Assembly: GCA_000433775.1 (NCBI GenBank)
Contig: HF998488.1
Location: 4,826-10,278 of the forward strand
DNA: 5,453 nt
DNA from: Corallococcus sp. CAG:1435
GTDB taxonomy: Bacteria > Bacillota > Clostridia > Christensenellales > CAG-314
Reading direction: 5' to 3'
Part shown: piece after piece, positions 1 to 5,340 of the stretch
Numbering within the stretch: the stretch's first letter is position 1
Layout of the letters: every line of letters begins with the position of its first letter
The notes under the pieces: model-generated
Told to the model about the DNA's origin: nothing
Seen by the model: the letters and a program-made list of their open reading frames with translations, nothing else
Database searches by the model: none
Program-made: the position numbers and the translations under genes

Positions 1-207
1 AAAACCAAACACAAAACATCCGTAGGCGAAAACTGCTTTATCGGGTGCAACGCCAACCTCGTAGCACCGCTCAAAATAGGCAACAACTGTTTTGTGGCGT
101 GCGGTACAACGGTAGACAAGGACATTCCCGACGGGGCCTTTTCCATCGGGCGCAGTTACCTCACCGTAAAGGAAGGCAGGGCGGAAAAGTACCTGCAAAA
201 AAAGTAA
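1..207 (+). CDS. glmU: GlmU C-terminal fragment (bifunctional UDP-GlcNAc pyrophosphorylase / glucosamine-1-phosphate N-acetyltransferase), 5' end outside window
   Basis: The first 68 codons read open from base 1 to a TAA at 205-207. They match the end of the left-handed beta-helix acetyltransferase domain of GlmU: KHKTSVGENCFIG, then NLVAPLKIGNNCFVACGTTV, then IPDGAFSIGRS and a KEGRAEKYL tail. Each has a clear counterpart in GlmU (LVAP..IG, AAGTTV, A..ISR, KEG), and the hexapeptide rhythm (SVGENC, KIGNNC) is visible. GlmU acetylates glucosamine-1-phosphate with acetyl-CoA and then makes UDP-GlcNAc for peptidoglycan in the cytoplasm; only part of the acetyl-CoA-binding side is present here. 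The uridyltransferase domain lies upstream of the window. Another hexapeptide acyltransferase is possible, but the LVAP and GTTV motifs favour GlmU. The gene ends 244 bases before leuS, which has its own promoter, so the two are probably not one operon. Confidence 0.85.
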   Translation, partial: KTKHKTSVGENCFIGCNANLVAPLKIGNNCFVACGTTVDKDIPDGAFSIGRSYLTVKEGRAEKYLQKK

Positions 208-234
208 AAAAGTCGGTTTTGTGTTTTTTAAAAG

Positions 235-283
235 AAAAGCCTTTGAAAGAGCAGGCTTTTTCAAAGAAAAGACACGTTTTCTT
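235..283 (+). terminator. Overlapping A/T-rich inverted repeats after glmU, possible weak terminator
   Basis: Three mutually overlapping stems can form just after glmU. AAAAGCC (235-241) pairs with GGCTTTT (254-260), followed by a T. CTTTGAAA (241-248) pairs with TTTCAAAG (259-266). AAGAAAA (264-270) pairs with TTTTCTT (277-283). The first resembles an intrinsic terminator, with a 7-bp stem ending in a T run, but its loop is long and its stem A/T-rich. Position after a gene end and before a new promoter supports a terminator role; this is inference. The rest of 284-394 is low-complexity A/T-rich sequence with no gene that I can support. Confidence 0.35.
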
Positions 284-394
284 CGACATTTTTTGCCTTG
301 CATTTTGTGTAAAGCGTCGTTGACTTTCGCTGAAAAAAAAGAAAAAGTGCAAGGTTGTTTGTTCGGGCGGTCGGGTGTAAAGTTTCGCTTTTTC

Positions 395-423
395 TTGACA
401 AAGAAGTAGTGTTGATATACAAT
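395..423 (+). promoter_or_regulatory. Sigma-A-type promoter of leuS
   Basis: A perfect -35 box TTGACA (395-400) is followed by exactly 17 bases and a -10 box TACAAT (418-423), one mismatch from TATAAT. Transcription would start near 430, giving a leader of only about 22 nt before the leuS ATG at 452. That leader is too short for a T-box, and no T-box consensus was seen further upstream. An 11-bp A/T-rich inverted repeat (339-349 with 386-396) overlaps the -35 box; it may be chance in low-complexity sequence. Confidence 0.8.
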
Positions 424-440
424 TTGTCTATAAATAATCT

Positions 441-446
441 AAGAGG
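441..446 (+). promoter_or_regulatory. Ribosome binding site of leuS
   Basis: AAGAGG lies five bases upstream of the ATG at 452. It fixes the leuS start, which also matches the usual LeuRS N-terminus ([16 protein letters not shown], 46 residues before the HIGH motif). Confidence 0.7.
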
Positions 447-451
447 CATTT

Positions 452-1291
452 ATGGACAAAATAGCAGTTGAAAAGAAGTGGAACAAATTGTGGGAGGAAC
501 AAAAAGTTTATTCCTTCAATCCAAAGGACATCGACAACAAGTATTACATGCTGGAAATGTTTTCCTATCCCAGCGGAGCCAAATTACACATCGGGCATTG
601 GTACAACTACGGACTTTCCGACACCTTTGCAAGGTATCAGATAATGAAGGGCAAAAACGTGTTTCAGCCCATGGGCTTTGACGCTTTCGGACTGCCTGCG
701 GAAAACTACGCAATAAAAACAGGCGTTCATCCCGAGGACAGCACGCTGAAAAACATTGCCGTTATGGAACAGCAACTCAAAAACATCGGCGCAATTTTCG
801 ATTGGGATCACGAAATAAAAACCTGTCTGCCCGATTACTACAAGTGGACGCAGTGGATTTTCTGCCAACTGTACAAAAAAGGTTTGGCGTACCGCAAAAA
901 GGCACCTGTCAACTGGTGTCCGAGTTGCAACACCGTGCTTGCCAACGAACAGGTGGTGGACGGTCACTGCGAGCGTTGCGACAGTCAGGTGATAAAAAAG
1001 GACCTTACACAGTGGTTTTTCAAAATTACCGATTACGCCGAGGAACTGCTTTCGGGGCTGGATTCGTTGGATTGGCCGGAAAAGACAAAGGCAATGCAAC
1101 GCAACTGGATAGGAAAATCGGTGGGGGGCGAAATAGAATTCGACCTTGCCGACGGTAGCGGCAGTTTCAAGGTGTTCACCACCCGTGCCGACACACTTTA
1201 CCACCCGTGCCGACACACTTTTCGGCTGTACCTACGTAGTACTTGCGCCGGAACATCCGCTCGTAGACAAAATCACCACGCCGGAATTTAA
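452..1291 (+). CDS. leuS: LeuRS N-terminal fragment (catalytic N-half, zinc motif, start of editing domain)
   Basis: This is a 279-codon reading frame from the ATG with a good ribosome binding site. Residues 1-249 are LeuRS: the Rossmann catalytic N-half with [15 protein letters not shown] (HIGH at 46-49, ATP binding), [13 protein letters not shown] (substrate pocket), the WCPSC/HCERC zinc motif at 155-176, and the entry to the CP1 editing insertion ending FTTRADTL. From codon 250 on ([12 protein letters not shown]...) the sequence is out-of-frame translation after the 22-bp duplication and ends at TAA 1289-1291. The fragment lacks the rest of the editing domain, the KMSKS loop, the anticodon-binding domain and the C-terminal domain, so alone it should not charge tRNA. 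Its last 30 residues have no evolutionary meaning. Confidence 0.8.
   Translation: MDKIAVEKKWNKLWEEQKVYSFNPKDIDNKYYMLEMFSYPSGAKLHIGHWYNYGLSDTFARYQIMKGKNVFQPMGFDAFGLPAENYAIKTGVHPEDSTLKNIAVMEQQLKNIGAIFDWDHEIKTCLPDYYKWTQWIFCQLYKKGLAYRKKAPVNWCPSCNTVLANEQVVDGHCERCDSQVIKKDLTQWFFKITDYAEELLSGLDSLDWPEKTKAMQRNWIGKSVGGEIEFDLADGSGSFKVFTTRADTLYHPCRHTFRLYLRSTCAGTSARRQNHHAGI
1178..1221 (+). repeat. Exact 22-bp tandem duplication inside leuS
   Basis: Bases 1178-1199 and 1200-1221 are identical and directly abutting. The match stops on both sides (C1177 versus T1199, A1200 versus T1222), so the unit is exactly 22 bp. Twenty-two is not a multiple of three, so the extra copy shifts the frame by +1. The duplicated codons spell TTRADTL, part of the threonine-rich peptide of the LeuRS editing site. 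Confidence 0.95.
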
Positions 1292-2903
1292 GGATGCGGT
1301 GCAGGCGTACAAGGATGAAGTTGCCAAAACCAACGAAGTGGAGCGTCTTTCCACCGCAAAAGAAAAAACGGGTGTGTTCACGGGAGCGTTTGCCGTCAAC
1401 CCCGCCAACGGTGAAAAGGTGCAGGTGTGGATAGGCGACTACGTTTTGGCAAGTTACGGCACGGGCGCAGTTATGGGCGTTCCCGCTCATGACGAAAGGG
1501 ACTACAAGTTTGCAAAAAAGCACAACCTGGAAATAAAACGTGTGATAAAGGGTGCTTCGCCCGACGTGGACGACAGCCTGCCGTTTTGCGACTACGGCGT
1601 TATGTGCAACAGCGGCGAATTTGACGGCGTCCCCAGCGAAAAGGGACGTGTTGCCGTGGTGGAAAAACTTGCCCAAAAGGGCAAAGGCGAGATAAAGACC
1701 AACTACCGTCTGCGTGACTGGCTGGTATCCCGTCAACGCTACTGGGGTGCGCCCATTCCCATCATCTATTGTCCCAATTGCGGCGAGGTGCTGGACGAAA
1801 ATCTTCCCGTCAAACTTCCCTATGACGTGGAATTCCGTCCCGACGGAACAAGTCCTCTTGCAAAACACGAAAAATTCATTCACGACGTAACCTGTCCCAA
1901 GTGCGGCGCAAAAGCCACCCGAGAGGCGGACACATTGGACACCTTTGTGTGCAGTAGTTGGTATTATCTGCGTTATCCCGACGCTCACAATGCCGAAAAA
2001 CCCTTCGATACGGAATGGATTGACAAAATGCTTCCCGTGGACAAGTACGTCGGCGGTGCGGAACACGCCTGCATGCACCTTTTGTACGCACGTTTCATCA
2101 CCAAGGCGTTGAGAGACATGGGGTACCTGCACTTTGACGAGCCGTTCAAATCGTTGGTTCACCAAGGGGTAATTTTGGGACCTGACGGCAACAGGATGAG
2201 CAAATCTCACGGCAACGTAGTTTCCCCCGACGAGTACGTGGGAACATACGGCGCAGACGTTTTCCGTTGCTACCTTGCTTTCGGCTTCAAGTACACGGAG
2301 GGTGGTCCTTGGTCGGACGACGGCATCAAAGCCATCAACAAGTGGTTGGACCGTGCCGAAAGGTACATTTTGGCGGCATACGGCGAATATGCCACAACGG
2401 AAGAAATGCGTTCGGAAGAAAAGGAACTCAACCGAGTTCGCAACGCTACAATAAAGGCGGTGGACGCCGACTACGCCGACTTTTCCTTCAACACGGCAGT
2501 TGCCCGCATGATGGAACTTGTCAACGCATTGTCCAAGTACGACGGAAATGCCGTTAAAAATGCGCAGTTGTACCGCAGTACCGTCGACGATTTGTTGAAA
2601 TTGCTTTCTCCCATTGCGCCCCACTTTGCCGAAGAGTTGTGGCATCAGACGGGACACACCGACAGCGTCGTTACGCAACGGTTCCCCGTTTTTGACGAAA
2701 AAGCGCTTCACAGACAGGAAGTGGAACTTCTCGTACAGTTCAATTCCCGTCCCAAAACAAGACTTGTAGTGGATGCAACGCTTTCGGCGCAACAGTTGCA
2801 ACAATTGGTGCTGGAAAATCAAACGGTGCAACAACTTTTGGCAGGCGCAACACCCAAAAAAGTGATAGCAATTCCGGGAAGATTGGTAAACATCATCTTG
2901 TAA
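1197..2903 (+). CDS. leuS: LeuRS C-terminal fragment (editing core, KMSKS half, anticodon-binding and C-terminal domains)
   Basis: LeuRS homology resumes in a second frame with [20 protein letters not shown], where the first eight residues repeat those ending the upstream fragment. Then come [19 protein letters not shown] (editing site, carrying the conserved Asp), [17 protein letters not shown], two CPxC pairs (CPNCGEVL and CPKCGAKA), [29 protein letters not shown], the RMSKSHGN loop coded at 2193-2213, an anticodon-binding helical domain (about 2330-2700), and a small C-terminal domain ending [16 protein letters not shown] with TAA at 2901-2903. The frame is open upstream as far as 1146 but those residues are not LeuRS. 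No convincing start with a ribosome binding site was found; the first in-frame ATG (1473) lies inside the editing domain. It is best read as the downstream half of one broken gene rather than a separate gene. Confidence 0.8.
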   Translation, partial: FTTRADTLFGCTYVVLAPEHPLVDKITTPEFKDAVQAYKDEVAKTNEVERLSTAKEKTGVFTGAFAVNPANGEKVQVWIGDYVLASYGTGAVMGVPAHDERDYKFAKKHNLEIKRVIKGASPDVDDSLPFCDYGVMCNSGEFDGVPSEKGRVAVVEKLAQKGKGEIKTNYRLRDWLVSRQRYWGAPIPIIYCPNCGEVLDENLPVKLPYDVEFRPDGTSPLAKHEKFIHDVTCPKCGAKATREADTLDTFVCSSWYYLRYPDAHNAEKPFDTEWIDKMLPVDKYVGGAEHACMHLLYARFITKALRDMGYLHFDEPFKSLVHQGVILGPDGNRMSKSHGNVVSPDEYVGTYGADVFRCYLAFGFKYTEGGPWSDDGIKAINKWLDRAERYILAAYGEYATTEEMRSEEKELNRVRNATIKAVDADYADFSFNTAVARMMELVNALSKYDGNAVKNAQLYRSTVDDLLKLLSPIAPHFAEELWHQTGHTDSVVTQRFPVFDEKALHRQEVELLVQFNSRPKTRLVVDATLSAQQLQQLVLENQTVQQLLAGATPKKVIAIPGRLVNIIL

Positions 2904-3258
2904 TAAAAAACAAGTTGCAAAACAGTACTTTTGCCGTTGCAGGTAACAAAAATGCGGCACAATCCGTCAGATTGCTTTGCGGAAAGTTGCAACAAACTTT
3001 CAAGTTGGCGCAAGGAAAAAACGTAGCGATTTTTGCTGTGTTGTTTGTCCTGTTGCTAAAAATGCGACAGCGTAAAATGCCTTTTCAGTGTGAACGAAAA
3101 AGGCATTTTCGGCAAATAAATCAGGCACAAGTTACACGCACTTTCCTGAGCATTTGAAAGGAACGTTTGTAAATAAAACTGCTTTTGCAACAATTTTTTA
3201 GATACGGTGAGTAAAAAATGTTCCAACGGTGTTTTTGTCGTTGGCAACGTAAATAAAC
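2904..3258 (+). other. Non-coding spacer / cysK leader with several inverted repeats
   Basis: No gene was recognised in this stretch of about 355 bases. After the leuS stop (TAATAA) small stems can form: GCAAAA/TTTTGC (2917-2922 with 2929-2934) and GAAAGTT/AACTTTC (2982-2988 with 2995-3001). The motif AAAAATGCGRCA occurs twice (2948-2959 and 3058-3069). The strongest structure is the 12-bp hairpin at 3074-3109, listed separately. I found no T-box or SAM riboswitch consensus and no promoter as good as those of leuS or the lipoprotein gene. An 80-codon reading frame here begins at a TTG without a ribosome binding site and resembles nothing I know. Confidence 0.5.
3074..3109 (+). terminator. Perfect 12-bp hairpin between leuS and cysK (terminator or attenuator)
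   Basis: AAAATGCCTTTT (3074-3085) and AAAAGGCATTTT (3098-3109) are perfect reverse complements around a 12-nt loop. The right arm ends in four T, so it could terminate transcription; by symmetry the opposite strand also ends in T's. It lies 170 bases after the leuS stop and 160 before the cysK start, so it may end the leuS transcript or act within a cysK leader. The T run is short, which lowers confidence in strong termination. Confidence 0.5.
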
Positions 3259-3262
3259 GAGG
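3259..3262 (+). promoter_or_regulatory. Ribosome binding site that decides the cysK start
   Basis: GAGG lies seven bases before ATG 3270. The alternative in-frame GTG at 3207 has only TTTTTAGATAC before it and would add 21 residues that cysteine synthases lack. The ATG at 3270 gives 303 residues with the PLP lysine at 42, as expected for the family. Confidence 0.7.
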
Positions 3263-3269
3263 TTTTCAG

Positions 3270-4181
3270 ATGAATTTCAAAGAGGAAGCGCAAAAACTCG
3301 GTATCGGCGACACCCCGCTCATACCTTACGAGGAAGATTTTGACGCCGACATCTACATCAAAAACGAAGCCATGAATGCCAGCGGCAGCGTTAAGGACAG
3401 GGCTGCGTTGGCAATGATTCTGGATGCGGAGGAAAAAGGTCTTCTGCACAAGGGCAGCACAATTGTGGAAGCGACCAGCGGAAACATGGGCATTTCCCTT
3501 GCCTATGTAGGCGTACGCCGTGGTTACAGGGTGTTGCTGACAATGCCCGACACGATGAGCGTGGAAAGGCGCAACCTTTTGCAGGGCTTGGGGGCGCAAC
3601 TGGTGCTGACGGAGGGCAAACTTGGCATGCAGGGGGCCATTGACCTTGCCGAAAATCTTGCGCAAAAGCCCGACGCTGTACGTTTGGGGCAGTTTGACAA
3701 CAAGGCAAACGCTCTTGCGCACTATCTGTCTACGGGTGAAGAAATAGTATCTCAGTTGGACAGAGTGGATGTGTTTGTAAGCGGAGTCGGCACGTCGGGC
3801 ACACTTACAGGTACCGCCCGCCGTTTGAAGGAAACTTTTCCCGACTGTGAGATAGTGGCGGTAGAACCTGCTTCCTGCGCCACAATTTCCCGCAACGAAA
3901 AGGGACTTCACGCAATTCAGGGCATTGGCGCAGGTTTTGTCCCCTCGTTGTACGACAAAACTTTGGTGGACAAAGTGTGTCTGGTAACGGACGACGAGGC
4001 GATGGATATGTTTTACACCCTCAACAAAAAGCAGGGATATTGCTGCGGAATCAGTTCCGCCGCAAATATTGCCGTTGCCGTGCGACTTGCAAAAGACCCT
4101 ACCTATAAGGGCAAAAATATAGTAACGCTTTTCCCCGACGGCGACGACAGATACCTGTCACTGTTGCACAAACAGCGTTGA
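3270..4181 (+). CDS. cysK: Cysteine synthase, O-acetylserine sulfhydrylase (CysK type, PLP-dependent)
   Basis: This 303-residue protein has the length and motif order of fold-type II PLP enzymes that make cysteine from O-acetylserine and sulfide in the cytoplasm. NASGSVKDR at 36-44 holds the PLP lysine (K42). EATSGNMG at 67-74 is the substrate-binding asparagine loop. LTMPDTMSVERRNLL follows. GVGTSGT at 172-178 is the phosphate-binding loop. HAIQGIGAGFVP is typical of CysK, and GISSAAN begins at 260. The C-terminal PDGDDRYLS aligns with the usual PDSGERYLS, so the Ser that normally contacts the PLP ring nitrogen appears to be Gly291. The asparagine loop has Met instead of the usual Thr (SGNTG). 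These could tune specificity, and a related sulfhydrylase role is possible. The gene has a 366-base upstream gap from leuS, no strong promoter that I could see, and a hairpin overlapping its stop. CysK is more likely than CysM given the HAIQGIGAGFVP segment. Confidence 0.9.
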   Translation: MNFKEEAQKLGIGDTPLIPYEEDFDADIYIKNEAMNASGSVKDRAALAMILDAEEKGLLHKGSTIVEATSGNMGISLAYVGVRRGYRVLLTMPDTMSVERRNLLQGLGAQLVLTEGKLGMQGAIDLAENLAQKPDAVRLGQFDNKANALAHYLSTGEEIVSQLDRVDVFVSGVGTSGTLTGTARRLKETFPDCEIVAVEPASCATISRNEKGLHAIQGIGAGFVPSLYDKTLVDKVCLVTDDEAMDMFYTLNKKQGYCCGISSAANIAVAVRLAKDPTYKGKNIVTLFPDGDDRYLSLLHKQR

Positions 4182-4184
4182 CAG
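4155..4184 (+). other. Stem-loop overlapping the cysK stop codon
   Basis: CTGTCA (4155-4160) pairs with TGACAG (4179-4184), and inside it CTGTT (4161-4165) pairs with AACAG (4171-4175), leaving a 3-base bulge and a GCACA loop. The stop codon TGA 4179-4181 is within the right arm. No T run follows, so it is not a clear terminator; it could be a 3'-end stabilising structure or chance. Confidence 0.4.
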
Positions 4185-4322
4185 GGCATTTGTTCCAAAA
4201 ACGCAAAAGCGGACATTTTGTTACAAAATATTTTGTGCTGCAACGTTACTGATGAAGTGTTAAGGACTGTATCGTCAAAACACTGCAACATTGCTCGGCA
4301 CATATTATTGTAATCACGGTAC

Positions 4323-4361
4323 AACTAACTGCACAAAAAGGTTGAAAGGCGGTTAGTTGCC
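4323..4361 (+). repeat. 39-bp hairpin repeat, copy 1
   Basis: This 39-bp block recurs without mismatch at 4474-4512. AACTAACTGC (4323-4332) pairs with GCGGTTAGTT (4349-4358) through ten pairs, one of them a G-U wobble, around a 16-nt A/G-rich loop. In this copy C4322 and G4359 add an eleventh pair. It is the best conserved part of the tandem array. Confidence 0.9.
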
Positions 4362-4473
4362 AAAAATAAAAAAAGTGTTTTATTGTAAAACATTCTGTCG
4401 GGTAACGCAGAGCATATTTTTTTGCGTTAAATGCGGTAATATTGTTCGGCAATAAATGATTGCAATCACTGCA

Positions 4474-4512
4474 AACTAACTGCACAAAAAGGTTGAAAGG
4501 CGGTTAGTTGCC
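4474..4512 (+). repeat. 39-bp hairpin repeat, copy 2
   Basis: Identical to 4323-4361, 151 bp downstream of it. Upstream similarity extends about 33 bases further with substitutions and small gaps (ATTGYTCGGCA at 4290 and 4441, then TTGYAATCAC at 4308 and 4460), so the duplicated segment is about 72 bp. Downstream the flanks differ until the next RTTTTR hairpin. Confidence 0.9.
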
Positions 4513-4657
4513 TAACAAAGCGTACATTTTGTTGCAAAATTTGTGCGGAAGTGTTAAGTCTTTTGTCGAAAAAAACACGGCAGCGTTACACGGCAAAAAA
4601 TGGCGGTCTGTTTCACAGACGCAAGCGGTAGCGGTAGAAAATGCCGTGCCGACGAAA

Positions 4658-4680
4658 GGGAACAAAACAAGGCTTTTCCC
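4658..4680 (+). other. Short inverted repeat between the array and the lipoprotein promoter
   Basis: GGGAA (4658-4662) can pair with TTCCC (4676-4680) around a 13-nt loop. No T run follows. GTGCCGA occurs just before it (4646-4652) and again at 4701-4707. It could end a transcript from the array, but this is weak. The rest of 4681-4754 is T-rich and featureless apart from the promoter that follows. Confidence 0.25.
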
Positions 4681-4754
4681 AACTGTCTGAAAAAAACTCG
4701 GTGCCGATTCAAAAGCGAACTTATTTTCTGTTTGTTTTTTAATAAAGATAGGTA

Positions 4755-4783
4755 TTGACTATTGAAATTTTTTCCACTACAAT
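4755..4783 (+). promoter_or_regulatory. Sigma-A-type promoter of the lipoprotein gene
   Basis: TTGACT (4755-4760), a 17-base spacer and TACAAT (4778-4783), the same -10 and spacing as the leuS promoter. Transcription would start near 4790, leaving a leader of about 25 nt. Confidence 0.8.
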
Positions 4784-4800
4784 TAAACAAAAAACCAAAT

Positions 4801-4806
4801 GGAGGA
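4801..4806 (+). promoter_or_regulatory. Ribosome binding site of the lipoprotein gene
   Basis: GGAGGA sits eight bases before ATG 4815 and selects that start over upstream in-frame alternatives such as TTG 4755, which lies in the -35 box. Confidence 0.85.
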
Positions 4807-4814
4807 AAGACGAC

Positions 4815-5231
4815 ATGAAGAAGTTCACAAAAGTATTGGCAGTAATGTTGGTGTGTGTGTTTGCATTGTTTGCGTTTGCCGCATGCGCTCCCAACAGCGA
4901 TCCCGACAAGGCACTTGCCGGCTTGAAAGAAGCAGGCTACAATGCTGCGAAAGACACGCAAGTTATTCCCGGTATTTTGGCAATTGCCGGCGTAAAGGGT
5001 ATTGACGTGGTAATTTCCGGCACAAAGATAGAAAAACTTGAAGACGGTTCCTCGAAAACCCAACACGTAACGGTCATCTACTTCCTTTCCGCCGATGCGG
5101 CAAACACCGCTTGGGATGACGTTAAGGAATATGCCGAAGAAAACAAAGAAGACGACAGCGATTTCACTGTTGCAAAATTCGGCAAGATGATTTATTTCGG
5201 AACAAGCGCCGGTATCAAAGCAGCAGCCTGA
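4815..5231 (+). CDS. Predicted secreted lipoprotein of unknown function, 138 residues
   Basis: The protein starts MKKFTKVLAVMLV, a classic signal peptide with positive n-region and hydrophobic core, and has a lipobox-like FAAC with Cys24 as the likely lipidated residue after signal peptidase II cleavage. It should therefore be tethered to the outer face of the membrane. The mature part of about 115 residues has one compact-looking domain: a linker rich in N, D and P; a helix DKALAGLKEAGYNA; predicted strands around IDVVISGTKIEKL and QHVTVIYFLS; a helix AANTAWDDVKEYAEENKEDD; and a final strand KMIYFGTSAGIKAA. It has no cysteines after the lipobox and no catalytic motif that I recognise. Small lipoproteins with an EAGY start and a YFGT-like end resemble ones I associate with gut Clostridia, but I cannot name a family. 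It has its own promoter and terminator, so it is a single-gene unit; length and start look complete. Confidence 0.85.
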   Translation: MKKFTKVLAVMLVCVFALFAFAACAPNSDPDKALAGLKEAGYNAAKDTQVIPGILAIAGVKGIDVVISGTKIEKLEDGSSKTQHVTVIYFLSADAANTAWDDVKEYAEENKEDDSDFTVAKFGKMIYFGTSAGIKAAA

Positions 5232-5245
5232 CGGTAATTTGACTG

Positions 5246-5279
5246 AAAAAGACTCCGCAATGTCGGAGTCTTTTTTTTT
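5246..5279 (+). terminator. Intrinsic terminator of the lipoprotein gene
   Basis: GACTCCG (5251-5257) pairs with CGGAGTC (5264-5270) around loop CAATGT, followed by nine T (5271-5279). The preceding A tract (5246-5250) can extend the stem to 12 bp. It begins 14 bases after the stop codon. Confidence 0.95.
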
Positions 5280-5284
5280 CTGCC

Positions 5285-5340
5285 CGTCGGCTGTAAACTC
5301 AATTCACACGTTTGTTTTTACACAAAAAAAGTAACCGACG
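5285..5340. repeat. Nested inverted repeat in the 3' non-coding end
   Basis: CGTCGG (5285-5290) is complementary to CCGACG (5335-5340), and just inside it TGTAAA (5292-5297) is complementary to TTTACA (5317-5322). The pairings can coexist as a two-step stem. No gene was recognised in 5280-5453, and no tail of a neighbouring gene is clear. The minus strand has a 24-codon open stretch near the window end that begins right after a stop and has no start. Confidence 0.35.

Larger units (their letters stand above)
452..2903 (+). pseudogene. leuS: leuS, leucyl-tRNA synthetase, frameshifted by a 22-bp tandem duplication
   Basis: LeuRS charges tRNA-Leu with leucine in the cytoplasm. The homology runs without a gap in function from 452 to 2903 but changes reading frame once, at 1178-1221, where 22 bases are repeated exactly and head to tail. 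Removing one copy leaves 2430 bases, or 809 residues plus stop, close to Bacillus-type LeuRS. In the repaired numbering there are: HIGH at 46-49; a zinc-type CPSC/CERC quartet (C156, C159, C173, C176); the CP1 editing domain with TTRADT at 243-248 and PAHDERD with its key Asp near 340; RMSKS at 574-578; and a C-terminal domain ending PGRLVNIIL. No other defect was seen, so the break is either very recent or not real. LeuRS is essential, so a true null needs a second copy, recoding or a mixed population. An assembly or sequencing artefact is a serious alternative. Confidence 0.85.
4209..4620 (+). repeat. Degenerate tandem array, about three ~150-bp hairpin-rich units; possible structured RNA
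   Basis: Three successive units share the same order of elements. First is a short hairpin of the form RTTTTR-TTR-YAAAAY (4215-4229, 4377-4391, 4526-4540). Second is a longer stem-loop (GTGTT/AACAC 4257-4283 and 4551-4578; TAACGCA/TGCGTTA 4403-4429). Third is a TCGGCA or ACGGCA motif (near 4295, 4446, 4590). In units 1 and 2 two further hairpins follow (4308-4324 then 4323-4358; 4460-4474 then 4474-4509). Unit 3 is degraded here and has instead GTCTGT-TTC-ACAGAC (4606-4620). Spacing between units is about 150-160 bp. Two stems differ between copies by compensating changes, which favours a folded RNA over random repeats. The whole 4182-4754 gap holds no gene I can support. Strand, promoter and function are unknown; a miniature mobile element is the main alternative. 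Confidence 0.6.

Noticed and set aside
45..323. 92-codon + strand frame overlapping the end of glmU
   Set aside because: It is out of frame with GlmU, and its second half is lysine/phenylalanine-rich translation of the A/T-rich hairpin region.
1176..2960. Very long open frame (594 codons) on the minus strand opposite leuS
   Set aside because: It lies wholly antisense to strong LeuRS homology, has low-complexity Cys/Phe/Val-rich translation, and is a by-product of codon bias in leuS.
3207..3269. Longer cysK starting at GTG 3207
   Set aside because: No ribosome binding site and 21 extra residues that the family lacks; ATG 3270 has GAGG at proper distance.
3198..3911. 237-codon open frame on the minus strand opposite cysK
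   Set aside because: Antisense shadow of a gene with unmistakable family motifs; no ribosome binding site or recognisable protein.
4246..4485. 79-codon minus-strand frame and a 60-codon + frame (4508-4690) in the repeat array
   Set aside because: Both start at non-ATG codons without ribosome binding sites and run through the hairpin repeats; in the aligned repeat units the equivalent frames contain stops.
4510..4559. Integron attC-like ends: GCCTAAC (4510-4516) and GTTAAGT (4553-4559) match RYYYAAC and GTTRRRY
   Set aside because: At 50 bp it is shorter than usual attC sites, the ends pair poorly with each other, the motif is not kept in the other repeat units, and there are no cassette genes or integrase.
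4209..4620. CRISPR array
   Set aside because: Repeats are few, ~150 bp apart and mostly diverged, with similarity running through the supposed spacers.
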